The notes: generated from the sequence alone by a model not told the origin. A stretch of DNA of 64,000 nucleotides from Leisingera sp. ANG59 (GCF_013317235.1 NZ_WLCM01000009.1:62001-126000), one strand, 5' to 3'; counted from the first letter of the stretch, positions 47,103 to 56,242 are shown. A program made the numbers and translations.

Positions 47103-49376
47103 ATGAGCCGTATTCCCTCCAAGGCCGAAATCCTCGACTGGATCTCCGCCAACCCGACCCATACCTCCAAGCGCGACATCGCCAAGGCCTTTGGCATCAA
47201 GGGCGCCGACCGCATCGACCTCAAGCGCATCCTCAAGGAGCTGGAGGCCGAAGGGCATTTGCAAAAGCGCAAGAAGACCTACCGCGACCCGGACCAGCTG
47301 CCGCCGGTGACAGTGCTGCAGGTGAAGGCGCCGAACGAGGACGGCGACCTGTACGGACGGCCGCTGGAATGGCATGGCGAGGGCGTGGAACCCATCATCC
47401 TGATCCTGACCAAGGCGTCGGACCCGGCACTGGGAGAGGGCGACAAGATCCTCGTGAAGCTGCAGATGGTCCCGGATCAGGATCACAATTACGAGGCGCG
47501 CCTGATCCGCCGGATCGGAACAAACCCCAAGCGGGTGCTGGGCATCTTCCGTAAAGGATCCGAGGGCGGGCGGATCGTGCCGATCGACAAGGCTGCGTCG
47601 AATGAATGGATGGTGGCGCCGGACGCCATCAACGGCGCCCGGGACGGCGAACTGGTCGAAGCCGAACAGGCCGGCCCCAAGGGCCGCATGGGCCTGCCGC
47701 GTGCGCGTATCGTGGAACGGCTGGGCGACCCGACGGCGCCCAAGGCAGTGTCGCTGATCGCCATTCACCAGCACGGCATTCCAGACCACTTCCCCGATCC
47801 TGTGATGGCAGAGGCCGATGCCGCCAAGCCAGTGGGATTGAAGGGCCGCGAGGACCTGCGCGAACTGCCGCTGGTCACCATTGACCCGGCGGACGCGCGC
47901 GATCATGACGACGCGTGTTATGCCCACGCCGACGACGACCCGAAGAACCCGGGCGGTCATGTGGTCTGGGTAGCAATTGCCGATGTCGCCGCCTATGTGC
48001 GCCCCGGCTCAGCATTGGACCGTGAGGCGAAGAAGCGCGGCAACTCCAGCTACTTCCCCGACCGGGTGGTGCCGATGCTGCCGGACCGGCTGTCAGGTGA
48101 CCTGTGCAGCCTGCACGAGGGTGTGCCGCGGGCCTGTATCGCGGTGCGGATGCAGGTGGATGCAGAAGGCAACAAGCTGGCGCACAAATTCGTGCGCGGG
48201 CTGATGCAGTCAGTGGCATCGCTCAATTACGCCGAGGTCCAGGAGGCGCAGGACGGCAGTCCGAACGACAAGACCGCGCCGCTGCTGGATGATGTGATCA
48301 AGCCGCTGTTTGCCGCATATAAGGCTCTAACAAGGGCAAGAGCCGCGCGCGAGCCGCTGGATCTGGACCTGCCCGAACGCAAGATCGTGCTGGATGACGA
48401 CGGCCATGTCACCTCGGTCGCCTTCCGTGACCGGCTGGACGCGCACAAACTGATCGAGGAGTTCATGATCCTCGCCAATGTCTCTGCGGCTGAAACACTG
48501 ATCAAGAAGCGTTCGCCCTTGCTGTTCCGGGTGCACGAGGAACCGGCGCAGGAGAAGCTGGAGGCGTTGCGCGAAACCGCCCAGGCGGCGGGCCTCAGCC
48601 TGGCCAAGGGGCAGGTGCTGCAAACCCGGCACCTGAACGCGCTGCTGAACCAGGCCGCGGGCACGGATGATGCGGAGCTGATCAATATCTCCACCCTGCG
48701 GTCGATGCAGCAGGCCTATTACAATCCGGAGAACTTCGGGCATTTCGGCTTGGCGCTGCGCAACTACGCGCACTTCACCTCGCCGATCCGCCGTTATGCC
48801 GACCTGATCGTGCACCGCTCGCTGGTCTCCTCGCACGGCTGGGGCGACGACGGGCTGGATGAGGCCCAAATCGAGCGGTTGGAAGATACTGCCACCCATA
48901 TCTCGGATACCGAGCGGCGCTCGATGATTGCGGAGCGGGACACCACAGACCGCTATCTGGCCTCCTACCTCAGCGAACGGGTGGGCAATGAATTCGAAGG
49001 CCGGATCAGCGGCATTGCCCGCTTTGGCGCCTTTGTGAAGCTGGATGAAACCGGCGCCGATGGTCTGGTGCCGGTGCGGTCCATCGGGCGGGAGTTCTTT
49101 CATTTCGACGCCCAGTCCGGAACGCTGACCGGGGCTGACACTGGTATGACCCTGACGATTGGACAGAGGGTGACGGTGCGGCTGACCCAAGCCGCGCCTG
49201 TCACCGGCGGGCTGGAGCTGGAGCTGCTGGCGCTGGACGAAGTGCCGATGCCCGCTGGCGGAGGCCCGCGCGGCCGCCGCAGCCCGGCTGGCCGGACAGT
49301 GAAACGCAAGGCAGCTAAATCCAAGCACAAGGCCGCCAAGGTGAAGCGTAAGGTGGAACGCAAGCGGCGGAAATAG
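47103..49376 (+). CDS. rnr: Ribonuclease R
   Basis: A 757-residue processive 3'-5' exoribonuclease that degrades structured RNA. An N-terminal helix-turn-helix-like domain (about 1-65) and cold-shock domains precede the RNB catalytic core. The core's metal-binding aspartates are Asp261, Asp267, Asp269 and Asp270 in TIDPADARDHDDA. The S1 domain lies at about 640-715 (GRISGIARFGAFVKLDETG). The tail is very basic (Lys/Arg-rich, last 45 residues), typical of RNase R. It starts 51 nt after the DUF2064 gene. Confidence 0.96.
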   Translation: MSRIPSKAEILDWISANPTHTSKRDIAKAFGIKGADRIDLKRILKELEAEGHLQKRKKTYRDPDQLPPVTVLQVKAPNEDGDLYGRPLEWHGEGVEPIILILTKASDPALGEGDKILVKLQMVPDQDHNYEARLIRRIGTNPKRVLGIFRKGSEGGRIVPIDKAASNEWMVAPDAINGARDGELVEAEQAGPKGRMGLPRARIVERLGDPTAPKAVSLIAIHQHGIPDHFPDPVMAEADAAKPVGLKGREDLRELPLVTIDPADARDHDDACYAHADDDPKNPGGHVVWVAIADVAAYVRPGSALDREAKKRGNSSYFPDRVVPMLPDRLSGDLCSLHEGVPRACIAVRMQVDAEGNKLAHKFVRGLMQSVASLNYAEVQEAQDGSPNDKTAPLLDDVIKPLFAAYKALTRARAAREPLDLDLPERKIVLDDDGHVTSVAFRDRLDAHKLIEEFMILANVSAAETLIKKRSPLLFRVHEEPAQEKLEALRETAQAAGLSLAKGQVLQTRHLNALLNQAAGTDDAELINISTLRSMQQAYYNPENFGHFGLALRNYAHFTSPIRRYADLIVHRSLVSSHGWGDDGLDEAQIERLEDTATHISDTERRSMIAERDTTDRYLASYLSERVGNEFEGRISGIARFGAFVKLDETGADGLVPVRSIGREFFHFDAQSGTLTGADTGMTLTIGQRVTVRLTQAAPVTGGLELELLALDEVPMPAGGGPRGRRSPAGRTVKRKAAKSKHKAAKVKRKVERKRRK

Positions 49377-49378
49377 AC

Positions 49379-49400
49379 GCCTGTCCTTGCAGGGACAGGC
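49379..49400. terminator. Hairpin between rnr and the DUF1801 gene
   Basis: A perfect 8-bp stem (49379-49386 with 49393-49400) lies between convergent genes, 2 nt after the rnr stop. Neither side has a strong T run, so termination by it is uncertain. Confidence 0.55.
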
Positions 49401-49410
49401 TGGTGTTCTC

Positions 49411-49833
49411 CTACGCCGGAATATCCAGCGGCGCGCGGATCTTGTAAGTCAGCGCCCGCTTGATCAGCCAACCGTGGCGGAGCGGCTCCACTTGCTGCGG
49501 ATCGTCGAACAGCACCGCGCGGGTGCCTTCGAACCGGTCCCAGGCCGGGAAGGCCGCGGCAAACTCCGGGATCAGGCGGCTTTGGCAATGCACAAAGAGC
49601 GCAAAGCGCGCGCCCTTCGGCACCCCCAGCCGGATGGTGGAACCCGCCTTGGTCTCAGGCATGATGTAGGATGGCTGGCCCCAGCGCAGCACTTCCTCCA
49701 CCCGCCCGGCTTCCGGTGTTTCAGCGGCGGTGTCAAAAATCAGCTGCCGGAGCCGCAGCAGCCCTTCCCGCGCCAGCGGGTCAGAGACCGCAAAGCCGGC
49801 CTCGACCTCCGGGGTAACAAAAGCAGGTTTCAT
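49411..49833 (-). CDS. DUF1801 domain protein
   Basis: A 140-residue soluble protein of the YdhG/DUF1801 fold. The central EEVLRWGQPSYIM, TIRLGVPKGARFALFVHCQS and the C-terminal LIKRALTYKI match the family. Function is unknown in bacteria; the fold resembles frataxin-like domains. The ATG at 49831-49833 overlaps the end of the GST-like gene by 4 nt, so it is the second gene of that operon. A longer frame overlaps the neighbour extensively and is rejected. Confidence 0.82.
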   Translation of the reverse strand: MKPAFVTPEVEAGFAVSDPLAREGLLRLRQLIFDTAAETPEAGRVEEVLRWGQPSYIMPETKAGSTIRLGVPKGARFALFVHCQSRLIPEFAAAFPAWDRFEGTRAVLFDDPQQVEPLRHGWLIKRALTYKIRAPLDIPA

Positions 49834-50528
49834 GGCAGGGGCACCGTTTCGGATACACGGCTCAGATAAGCACACAGAATCTTGTAATCGCGCAAGCGTT
49901 TGCTGACCACCGAACCATCAGAGGTGTGCAGCATGGAGATCAGAAACGGCGCCACGCTCATATCCGCTGAGGTGATCCGCTCCCCCATCAGGAACGGGCG
50001 TTCACTGGCAAGCGCGGCGATGGGTTCCAGGTCCTGCTCCAGCCGGTGCATTCGCTCCGCTTCGGTAAAACGGGCGAGGCCCTGCCAGTGCAGCCCGGCC
50101 TGGACTTCCTTTCTGACCGGGGCGCTGATCTCTTCGCGCATGGGTTCTGGAACCGGCTGAAAGATCTGATCCCGCACCTCGGGCCAGACCGCATCGTCAT
50201 TCCAGCGCATCTGCAGCAAGTGCAGGCCAAGGTGGTATTCCGCCAGCCGGACCCAGGCGCGGGCGTGGGCGCGAGCTGCAGAATCCAGATCTGCGTCAAA
50301 ATCGGCACCCTGCCCTTCCAACCAGTCGCGGATGCCGTCGCTGTCGGCGATCCGGCCGTCCGGGGTTTCCAGGACTGGCAGCTTCCGGTGCGGCATTTCA
50401 GTGGGATCCAGCATATCGCTGCGCTGCCAGGGCTGGCCGGACAGTTCCAGCATCATTGCAGCTTTGATGCAAAAGGGGCTCATGCTGAACAACCCGAAGC
50501 CCTTGGGGAAGGTGAGGAGGGAAAGCAT
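49830..50528 (-). CDS. Glutathione S-transferase family protein
   Basis: A 232-residue GST-fold protein. The thioredoxin-like N-terminal domain contains SMSPFCIKAAMMLELSG, with a Ser-Pro-Phe-Cys active-site-like turn, then the cis-proline segment HRKLPVLETPDG and the glutathione gamma-glutamyl loop IADSDGIRDWLE. The C-terminal helical domain ends near ITSADMSVAPFLISML. The substrate is unknown. It is divergent from a WYL regulator, with a palindromic operator candidate between them. Confidence 0.87.
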   Translation of the reverse strand: MLSLLTFPKGFGLFSMSPFCIKAAMMLELSGQPWQRSDMLDPTEMPHRKLPVLETPDGRIADSDGIRDWLEGQGADFDADLDSAARAHARAWVRLAEYHLGLHLLQMRWNDDAVWPEVRDQIFQPVPEPMREEISAPVRKEVQAGLHWQGLARFTEAERMHRLEQDLEPIAALASERPFLMGERITSADMSVAPFLISMLHTSDGSVVSKRLRDYKILCAYLSRVSETVPLP

Positions 50529-50578
50529 TTGTCAAATCCTGTTCGTTGCGTTTGCCCGCCCTTCTCTAAACCCGCCTG

Positions 50579-50595
50579 ATGACAAATAATGTCAT
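50579..50595. promoter_or_regulatory. Palindromic operator candidate ATGACA-N5-TGTCAT
   Basis: A perfect 6-bp inverted repeat around AATAA (50579-50584 with 50590-50595) lies in the 88-bp spacer between the GST-like gene and the YafY/WYL regulator gene. It is 22 nt from the regulator start and 51 nt from the GST start. TGACA/TGTCA dyads suit dimeric helix-turn-helix regulators. The link to this regulator is inferred from position. Confidence 0.55.
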
Positions 50596-50616
50596 TAGCG
50601 CATAGGATAGTCAGGC

Positions 50617-51321
50617 ATGTCCCGAACCCACCGCCTCTTTCAGCTGATGCAGGCCCTGCGCCTGGGGCCCGGCCCGCATACTGCGGCCCGGCTGGGGGAG
50701 GAACTGGGCGTGTCGGCCCGCAGCATCCACCGCGACATCGCCACCCTGCGCGAGATGGGGGCGGTGATTGACGGCGAGGCGGGCTACGGCTTTACCCTTA
50801 TTGAAGACAATGCGCTGCCGCCGATGGGTTTCCGCGACACGGAGCTGGAGGCGCTGGTGCTGGGCCTACGGGAAGTGGAGCTGATCGGCGACCCGGAGCT
50901 GGCCACCGCGGCCTCTGAAGCCCTGCGCAAGCTGCAGGCGCGGCTGCCGCCGAGGCAGGCACACCGTCTGCGCCATGCGGTGCTGGCGCCCTACCGGTTC
51001 GAACGCCCGATTCCTCCAGCAATCCCTGCACAAGACCTGCGCCAGGCAGCCTGGGACGAGGTGGAGGTGCGGTTTGGCTACACTGACGGGTACGGCGCGG
51101 TGACCGTACGGCAGGTGAAACCGCTGAGCGTGGTGTATTTTGACCGCTCCACCGTGCTGATCGCCTGGTGCTGCCTGCGTCTGGCGGTGCGGGTGTTCCG
51201 GCTGGACCGGATGCGTGGCCTGCAAGTGACGGATCAAAGCTTTCGTCCGCACCGGGTGCCCATGCTGCGCGACGCCCTGGACCAGCTGCGCCAGGAACAC
51301 AGGCAGGAGCAGCGGCAGTAG
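50617..51321 (+). CDS. YafY-type helix-turn-helix regulator with WYL domain
   Basis: A 234-residue regulator. The N-terminal DeoR-like winged helix spans about 1-60 (HRLFQLMQALRLGPGPHTAA, VSARSIHRDIATLREMGAVI). A middle segment follows (PPMGFRDTELEALVLGLREV), then the WYL ligand domain (about 135-210), where the usual W-Y-L residues appear as VLIAWCCLRLAVRVFRLDRM. It is expected to control the divergent GST/DUF1801 pair. Confidence 0.9.
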   Translation: MSRTHRLFQLMQALRLGPGPHTAARLGEELGVSARSIHRDIATLREMGAVIDGEAGYGFTLIEDNALPPMGFRDTELEALVLGLREVELIGDPELATAASEALRKLQARLPPRQAHRLRHAVLAPYRFERPIPPAIPAQDLRQAAWDEVEVRFGYTDGYGAVTVRQVKPLSVVYFDRSTVLIAWCCLRLAVRVFRLDRMRGLQVTDQSFRPHRVPMLRDALDQLRQEHRQEQRQ

Positions 51322-51419
51322 GGATGGCAGGCGGCGCCCCGCATACGCCGTTACTGGCCTCTTTACCCGGACCGCGCTACCGCTAGATTGGGGCTGAGCA
51401 GTGAATAACGAGGTGCATC

Positions 51420-52748
51420 ATGCGCAAATGGGTTGCCGTGTCGCTGGTGGCAGGCGGAGCAATGGCGGCAGAAGCCGCGCCAAACAAATCCCTGGGTGCC
51501 GGCGAGCAGCCAGGGGCCGTAACGCAAGAGGGGCAAGATGAAGGCTATCAGCTGGCGTCTGCCACATCCTTGAGACCTGCCGCCAGGCCAGCCGCGCTCC
51601 AGCAAGCCGCGGTGGAACAGGCTGCAGCTGAAGTCAGCTTCAAAGACTGGATCACGGAATTCAAAGACCGCGCAGGGGCACAAGGGATCAGTGCGCCGGT
51701 GCTGGACAGTGCCTTTGACGGCGTGAGCTATGATCCCGAAGTGATCCGCCGCGACCGCAACCAGTCGGAGTTCACCAAGACGATCTGGGACTACCTGGAC
51801 AGCGCCGCCTCGGACCTGCGGGTGAAGAACGGCAAGGCAGCGCTGCGCGACCAGCAGGCCCGGCTGGATCCGATCGAGGCAAAATACGGCGTCGAGAAAG
51901 AGATCGTGGTGGCGATCTGGGGGCTGGAAAGCAGCTTTGGCACCTTTCGCGGCAAGATGGACGTGATCCGGTCACTGGCGACCTTGGCCTTTGACGGGCG
52001 GCGCGGCGCGTTCTTTGAAGACCAATTGATTGCCGCGCTGAAGATTCTGCAGGCCGGCGATGTTGCCGCCCGCAAAATGACCGGAAGCTGGGCTGGGGCG
52101 ATGGGGCATACACAGTTCATCCCCACGTCCTATCTGGACTATGCGGTGGATTTCACCGGTGACGGCAAACGGGACATCTGGTCGGACAACCCGGCTGATG
52201 CGCTGGCGTCTACTGCCGCGTATCTGAAGCAGTTCGGCTGGGTGAAAGGTCAGCCTTGGGGGGTGGAAGTGACCCTGCCCAAGGGGTTTGATTACACCCT
52301 GGCTGATCGCGACATCGAGAAATCGCCGGCAGAATGGGCAGCGCTCGGCATCAAGGGGCTGGATGGGCGTGCGGTGAAGGATTATGGGCCTGCCTCAATC
52401 CTGCTGCCTGCGGGCAGTGAGGGCGCGGCCTTCATGATATTCCAAAACTTCGCTGTGCTGGAACGCTACAACACAGCGGATGCCTATGTGATCGGGGTCG
52501 GGCATCTGGCGGACCGGATCAAGGGCGGTTCGCCGATCAAGGCGAATTGGCCACGCGGTGACCGGGCGCTGACGCTGTCCGAACGGGAGGAGATGCAAGA
52601 GCGGCTGACTAGCGCCGGTTTCGACACAGGCGGTATCGACGGCAAGATCGGGCCCAAGACCATCGGGGCGGTGCGCGCCTATCAGGTGGCAAACGGGCTG
52701 ACGCCGGATGGCTATGCCTCGCTGCATCTGTTGCAGCGTCTGCGGTAG
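51420..52748 (+). CDS. MltB-type lytic murein transglycosylase with peptidoglycan-binding domain
   Basis: A 442-residue exported enzyme cleaving peptidoglycan glycan strands. The signal peptide ends near AAEAA (about residue 19), with no lipobox, so it is soluble in the periplasm. A low-complexity linker of about 50 residues precedes the SLT_2 domain (about 73-365). The catalytic glutamate is in IWGLESSFGTF, and GAMGHTQFIPTSY contacts the glycan. A C-terminal peptidoglycan-binding domain (about 385-442) has SAGFDTGGIDGKIGPKT and AVRAYQVANGLTPDGY. Confidence 0.93.
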   Translation: MRKWVAVSLVAGGAMAAEAAPNKSLGAGEQPGAVTQEGQDEGYQLASATSLRPAARPAALQQAAVEQAAAEVSFKDWITEFKDRAGAQGISAPVLDSAFDGVSYDPEVIRRDRNQSEFTKTIWDYLDSAASDLRVKNGKAALRDQQARLDPIEAKYGVEKEIVVAIWGLESSFGTFRGKMDVIRSLATLAFDGRRGAFFEDQLIAALKILQAGDVAARKMTGSWAGAMGHTQFIPTSYLDYAVDFTGDGKRDIWSDNPADALASTAAYLKQFGWVKGQPWGVEVTLPKGFDYTLADRDIEKSPAEWAALGIKGLDGRAVKDYGPASILLPAGSEGAAFMIFQNFAVLERYNTADAYVIGVGHLADRIKGGSPIKANWPRGDRALTLSEREEMQERLTSAGFDTGGIDGKIGPKTIGAVRAYQVANGLTPDGYASLHLLQRLR

Positions 52749-52811
52749 CAGCGGCGGAGCGGCCAGCCCCTTCATTGGACAGGGACCAATCGCACGCGGA
52801 TTGACATCAGC

Positions 52812-52849
52812 AAAAAATTAAGGCCCCGCAGTGCGGGGCCTTCTTTGTT
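52812..52849. terminator. Bidirectional terminator, transglycosylase gene / polyamine-type operon
   Basis: A perfect 10-bp stem (52820-52829 with 52833-52842, loop AGT). On the minus strand it is followed by AATTTTTTG for the ABC transporter operon; on the plus strand by CTTTGTT. Confidence 0.9.
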
Positions 52850-52867
52850 GAATGTTCTTTGCGGTGA

Positions 52868-53722
52868 TCAGCTGGGAGACATCCCGCGCAGGCGCTCGGA
52901 GCGGCGGCGCAGCATTTCCACCGTGGCCAGCAGCATAATGGAGATCGCCACCAGGATTGTCGCCACCGCCAGGATGGTCGGCGAGATCTGCTCGCGCAGG
53001 CCGATAAACATCTGCCAGGGCAGCGTCTTTTGCCCGGCCGAGCCGACAAACAGCACCACAACCACTTCGTCGAAGGAGGTGATGAAGGCAAACAGGCCGC
53101 CCGAAATCACCCCCGGCAGGATCAGCGGCATTTGCACCCGGAAGAAGGTAGTGACCGGATCGGCACCCATATTGGCCGCGGCGCGGGTCAGCGAACGGTC
53201 AAAGCCCACCAGCGTCGCCGTCACAGTGATGATCACGAAGGGGATGCCCAGTGCGGCATGCGCCAGAACCACGCCGATGTAGGTCCCCTGCAGGCCGATG
53301 CGGCTGTAGAAGAAGTACATGCCGGCCGCGGAGATGATCAGCGGCACAATCATCGGCGAGATCAGGATCGCCATGATCGCCCGGCGGAACGGTACATGCG
53401 GCTGGCTGAGGCCGATGGCGGCCAGCGTGCCGAAGGTGACCGAAACGATGGTCGCCATCGGCGCGATCTTGAGCGAGTTCCACATCGCAGACTGCCAGGA
53501 GTCATTGTTGAAGAAATCGCGGTAGTGCTTCAGCGAGTAGCCTTCCGGGTCCAGCCGCAGCATTTCCGGCGTGAAGGTGAAGAAGTCCTGCGCGTTGAAG
53601 CTGAGCGGGATAATCACCACGATCGGTGCGATCAGGAAGAAGAAGACCAGCCCGCAGATCACCCGGAAAGTGTAGTGCCAGGTGCGCTGGCCAACGGTCG
53701 CATAAGGAGGAAGTGCGCTCAT
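52868..53722 (-). CDS. Polyamine-type ABC transporter permease, PotC-like
   Basis: A 284-residue inner-membrane permease with six predicted helices. The binding-protein-dependent permease (EAA) motif lies in the cytoplasmic loop LTRAAANMGADPVTTFFRVQMPLILPGVISG, where it docks the ATPase. The family matches PotC/YdcV. It is the last gene of the four-gene operon, 5 nt after the other permease, and is followed by a strong terminator. Confidence 0.92.
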   Translation of the reverse strand: MSALPPYATVGQRTWHYTFRVICGLVFFFLIAPIVVIIPLSFNAQDFFTFTPEMLRLDPEGYSLKHYRDFFNNDSWQSAMWNSLKIAPMATIVSVTFGTLAAIGLSQPHVPFRRAIMAILISPMIVPLIISAAGMYFFYSRIGLQGTYIGVVLAHAALGIPFVIITVTATLVGFDRSLTRAAANMGADPVTTFFRVQMPLILPGVISGGLFAFITSFDEVVVVLFVGSAGQKTLPWQMFIGLREQISPTILAVATILVAISIMLLATVEMLRRRSERLRGMSPS

Positions 53723-53727
53723 ATCGG

Positions 53728-54999
53728 TTATCCCAGCTTAACGTTGTCGATGCCGACGACCTTGTCGTAGACCCAGTAGAGGAGCAGGACGACCGCCAGA
53801 AGGATTGCGCCTAGCGCCGCACCCAGACCCCAGTTGCCGGACGTCGAGATGTGGTAGGCAATCAGGTTGGAGATGAAGGTGCCTTTGGTGCCGCCGACCA
53901 GGGCCGGAGTGATGTAGTAGCCCACGGCCAGGATGAAGACGAGGATCGAGCCTGCGCCGATGCCCGGCACGGTCTGTGGGAAGTAGACCCGCCAGAAGGC
54001 TGTCCAGTCAGTTGCGCCCAGCGATTTGGCGGCGCGCAGGTAGGACGGGTTGATGGTCTGCATGACCGAGTACATCGGCAGGATCATGAACGGCAGCAGG
54101 ATGTGCGTCATCGCGATAATGGTGCCGAGTTCGTTGTTGATCAGAACCAATCGGTTTGCATCATCCACAAGCCCGATCCAGACCAGGGTATCGTTGATCA
54201 CGCCCTGCTGCTGCAGCAGGATCTTCCAGGCGGAGGTCCGCACAAGGAGAGAGGTCCAGAAGGGCAGCAGCACCAGGATCAGCAGCAAGTTCGCCTTGCG
54301 TGCCGGCAGGTTGGCCAGAATCCACGCGACAGGGTAGCCCAGCAGGATGCAGCTGAAGGTGATGATCAGGGACATCCGCATGGTGCGGATCAGCATGGTG
54401 TTGTAGATCCGCTCGTTCTCGGGCCGGATTTCCGGGCCTTCAGCGCCCAGCTGCATATCGACGGCGTTCAGGAAGTAGCCGGATGTTACGGAGCCGGAAT
54501 AGGTCTTGATGGTGCGCCACAGCTCAACGTCACCCCAGCCATCGTCGATCTCGATCAGCTTTTCACGGAACGGACCGTCTGCAGCGAGATTCCATTTGCT
54601 GACCTTGCGGCCCGATTTGCGGAACACAGAGGACACGCCCGGGTTTTCATAGTTCAGGCGTTTGGCGACCTTGGTGTGGGTTTTCTCGCGGGCTGCGATC
54701 TGGAGATCAGCGGCCATGGCAGCAAAAACTGCCTCTTCAGGCAGCTGCCCCGACGCAGGGTCCCAGTCCGCCAGCGCTTCGACCGTTTGGGGCAACGTGT
54801 CCTGGACGATCCGGTTCTCCACCGAGCGGAACAGCATATCAGCCACCGGCAGGATGAAGGTCACAAGGATGAACAGCAGGAGCGGCGCAATCAGCATCAG
54901 CGCGCGCAGCTTCTGCATCCGCAGTGCCCGCGCCAGGCTGCGCTTCAGCGGCGTGCCGTCCGCGGCCAGCACCGGGCCGGATTGGGTGATATCACTCAT
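53728..54999 (-). CDS. Polyamine-type ABC transporter permease with large periplasmic insertion, PotB-like
   Basis: A 423-residue permease. Helix 1 is about residues 33-57 and helix 2 about 208-229. The roughly 150 residues between them are soluble and charged (QIAAREKTHTKVAKRLNYEN, IDDGWGDVELWRTIKTYSGS), far longer than the roughly 35-residue loop of PotB. The remaining helices and the EAA motif (YLRAAKSLGATDWTAFWRVY) are standard. The insertion should face the periplasm, near the binding protein. Confidence 0.91.
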   Translation of the reverse strand: MSDITQSGPVLAADGTPLKRSLARALRMQKLRALMLIAPLLLFILVTFILPVADMLFRSVENRIVQDTLPQTVEALADWDPASGQLPEEAVFAAMAADLQIAAREKTHTKVAKRLNYENPGVSSVFRKSGRKVSKWNLAADGPFREKLIEIDDGWGDVELWRTIKTYSGSVTSGYFLNAVDMQLGAEGPEIRPENERIYNTMLIRTMRMSLIITFSCILLGYPVAWILANLPARKANLLLILVLLPFWTSLLVRTSAWKILLQQQGVINDTLVWIGLVDDANRLVLINNELGTIIAMTHILLPFMILPMYSVMQTINPSYLRAAKSLGATDWTAFWRVYFPQTVPGIGAGSILVFILAVGYYITPALVGGTKGTFISNLIAYHISTSGNWGLGAALGAILLAVVLLLYWVYDKVVGIDNVKLG

Positions 55000-55033
55000 T
55001 GGGTTCCCCGTCGGGTCTTTATTTTTTTGGGCA

Positions 55034-55058
55034 GGGGGCCTGGACGCAGCAGGCCCCT
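55034..55058 (-). promoter_or_regulatory. Stem-loop between the binding-protein gene and the permease gene
   Basis: GGGGCCT and AGGCCCC (55035-55041 with 55051-55057) form a 7-bp stem just after the binding-protein stop codon and 36 nt before the first permease start. Such intercistronic hairpins often protect the upstream mRNA or dampen readthrough, giving more binding protein than permease. A similar stem follows the second binding-protein gene at 61107-61128. Confidence 0.6.
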
Positions 55059-55079
55059 TGCAATCTTGGAAGGGTCAGA

Positions 55080-56180
55080 TTACTTGGCCAGCCATGCCTG
55101 GAACTTGGCGTCCAGATCATCGCGGTTGTCGGCCCACCATTCGTAGTCATAGGTGTGGACGTTGCTCGCGTTTGCCGGATCGGTCGGCATGTGAGGCGCC
55201 ATCTCGATGCCCAGTTCGGCGTGCTTGCCGACCAGCGGCGCCGAAGAGGCACGGGCCGGGCCGTAGGAGATGTAAGCTGCCTGGTCAGCCAGTCGCTGGG
55301 TGTCGGTGGCGAACTTCAGGAAGTCCATCACGCGCGCCTTGCGGTCTGCGGGCAGGCCAGCTGGCACAATCCAGCCGTCGAGGTCGAAGGACTGCATGTC
55401 CCAGAGCATGCCGATCGGCTGGCCCTGCTCGGCAATTGCAGAGAACAGGCGGCCGTTGAAGGTCGAGCCCATCACCACTTCGCCGTCGGCGAGCAGCTGC
55501 GGGGTTTCCGCGCCAGCGGTCCACCAGACCACCTGGTCCTTGATGGTGTCGAGCTTGGCCAGCGCCTGCTCCACACCTTCGTCAGTGCCCAGCACGTCAT
55601 AGATTTCGTCCTTGGCCACGCCGTCGCAGTACAGCGCCCATTCCATGTTGTCGATCGGGCGCTTCTGCAGCGAACGCTTGCCCGGATACTTTTCTGTGTC
55701 GAAGATCGCGCAGACCGAGTCCGGCGCGTCGATCAGGTCGGTGCGGTAGCCGAAGGTGGTCGAATAAACAATCTGCGGCACAAAACAGTCGCTGACGATC
55801 AGGTCGCCGAAGTCTTCGCTGGCCGGGGTTCCATCAGGTGCGGCAGCCAGGTCCTCGTCATGGTTGATTTCTTCCGCCAGGCCTTCGTCGCAAAGGCGCA
55901 TGGAGTCGGAAGCAACAACGTCAACCAGATCCCAGGTCACATTGCCGGCTTCGTTCATCGCGCGGATCTTGGCCACGGCTTCGGCCGAGCTTTCGTCCCA
56001 GACCACTTTCACGTCGGGGTTAGCGGCCAGATAGGGCTCAACGTAAGCCTTGTGCTGGCTGGTCTGGTATGCGCCGCCCCAGGACACCAGGGTCAGCTCA
56101 TTGGCCATTTCCTCGGCAAAAGCCGAAGGGGCGCAAAGGGCGGTGGTCATCGCCAGTGCAGACAGTTTGCTGAGTTTCAT
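55080..56180 (-). CDS. Polyamine-type ABC transporter substrate-binding protein
   Basis: A 366-residue periplasmic binding protein with signal peptide ending SAFA-E (about residue 22). The mature N-terminus NELTLVSWGGAYQTSQHKAY and later VVWDESSAEAVAKIRAMNEA place it in the PotD/AfuA-like group of spermidine/putrescine-type proteins. The exact ligand cannot be read. ATG at 56178-56180 has AAGGAG about 10 nt upstream. It lies between the ATPase gene and the permeases, with stem-loops on both sides (56218-56242 and 55034-55058). Confidence 0.9.
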   Translation of the reverse strand: MKLSKLSALAMTTALCAPSAFAEEMANELTLVSWGGAYQTSQHKAYVEPYLAANPDVKVVWDESSAEAVAKIRAMNEAGNVTWDLVDVVASDSMRLCDEGLAEEINHDEDLAAAPDGTPASEDFGDLIVSDCFVPQIVYSTTFGYRTDLIDAPDSVCAIFDTEKYPGKRSLQKRPIDNMEWALYCDGVAKDEIYDVLGTDEGVEQALAKLDTIKDQVVWWTAGAETPQLLADGEVVMGSTFNGRLFSAIAEQGQPIGMLWDMQSFDLDGWIVPAGLPADRKARVMDFLKFATDTQRLADQAAYISYGPARASSAPLVGKHAELGIEMAPHMPTDPANASNVHTYDYEWWADNRDDLDAKFQAWLAK

Positions 56181-56217
56181 AGAGAGTCTCTCCTTGTTGA
56201 ATTTCACATAAGTGAAG

Positions 56218-56242
56218 CCCCCGGTCGTTCTTCTGCCGGGGG
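56218..56242 (-). promoter_or_regulatory. Stem-loop between the ATPase gene and the binding-protein gene
   Basis: CCCCCGG (56218-56224) pairs perfectly with CCGGGGG (56236-56242) around an 11-nt loop, 38 nt before the binding-protein start. It may separate expression of the ATPase and binding protein within the operon. Confidence 0.5.

Noticed and set aside
46452-47960. 502-codon minus-strand frame opposite the DUF2064 gene and rnr
   Set aside because: Spans two real genes on the other strand and has no motif.
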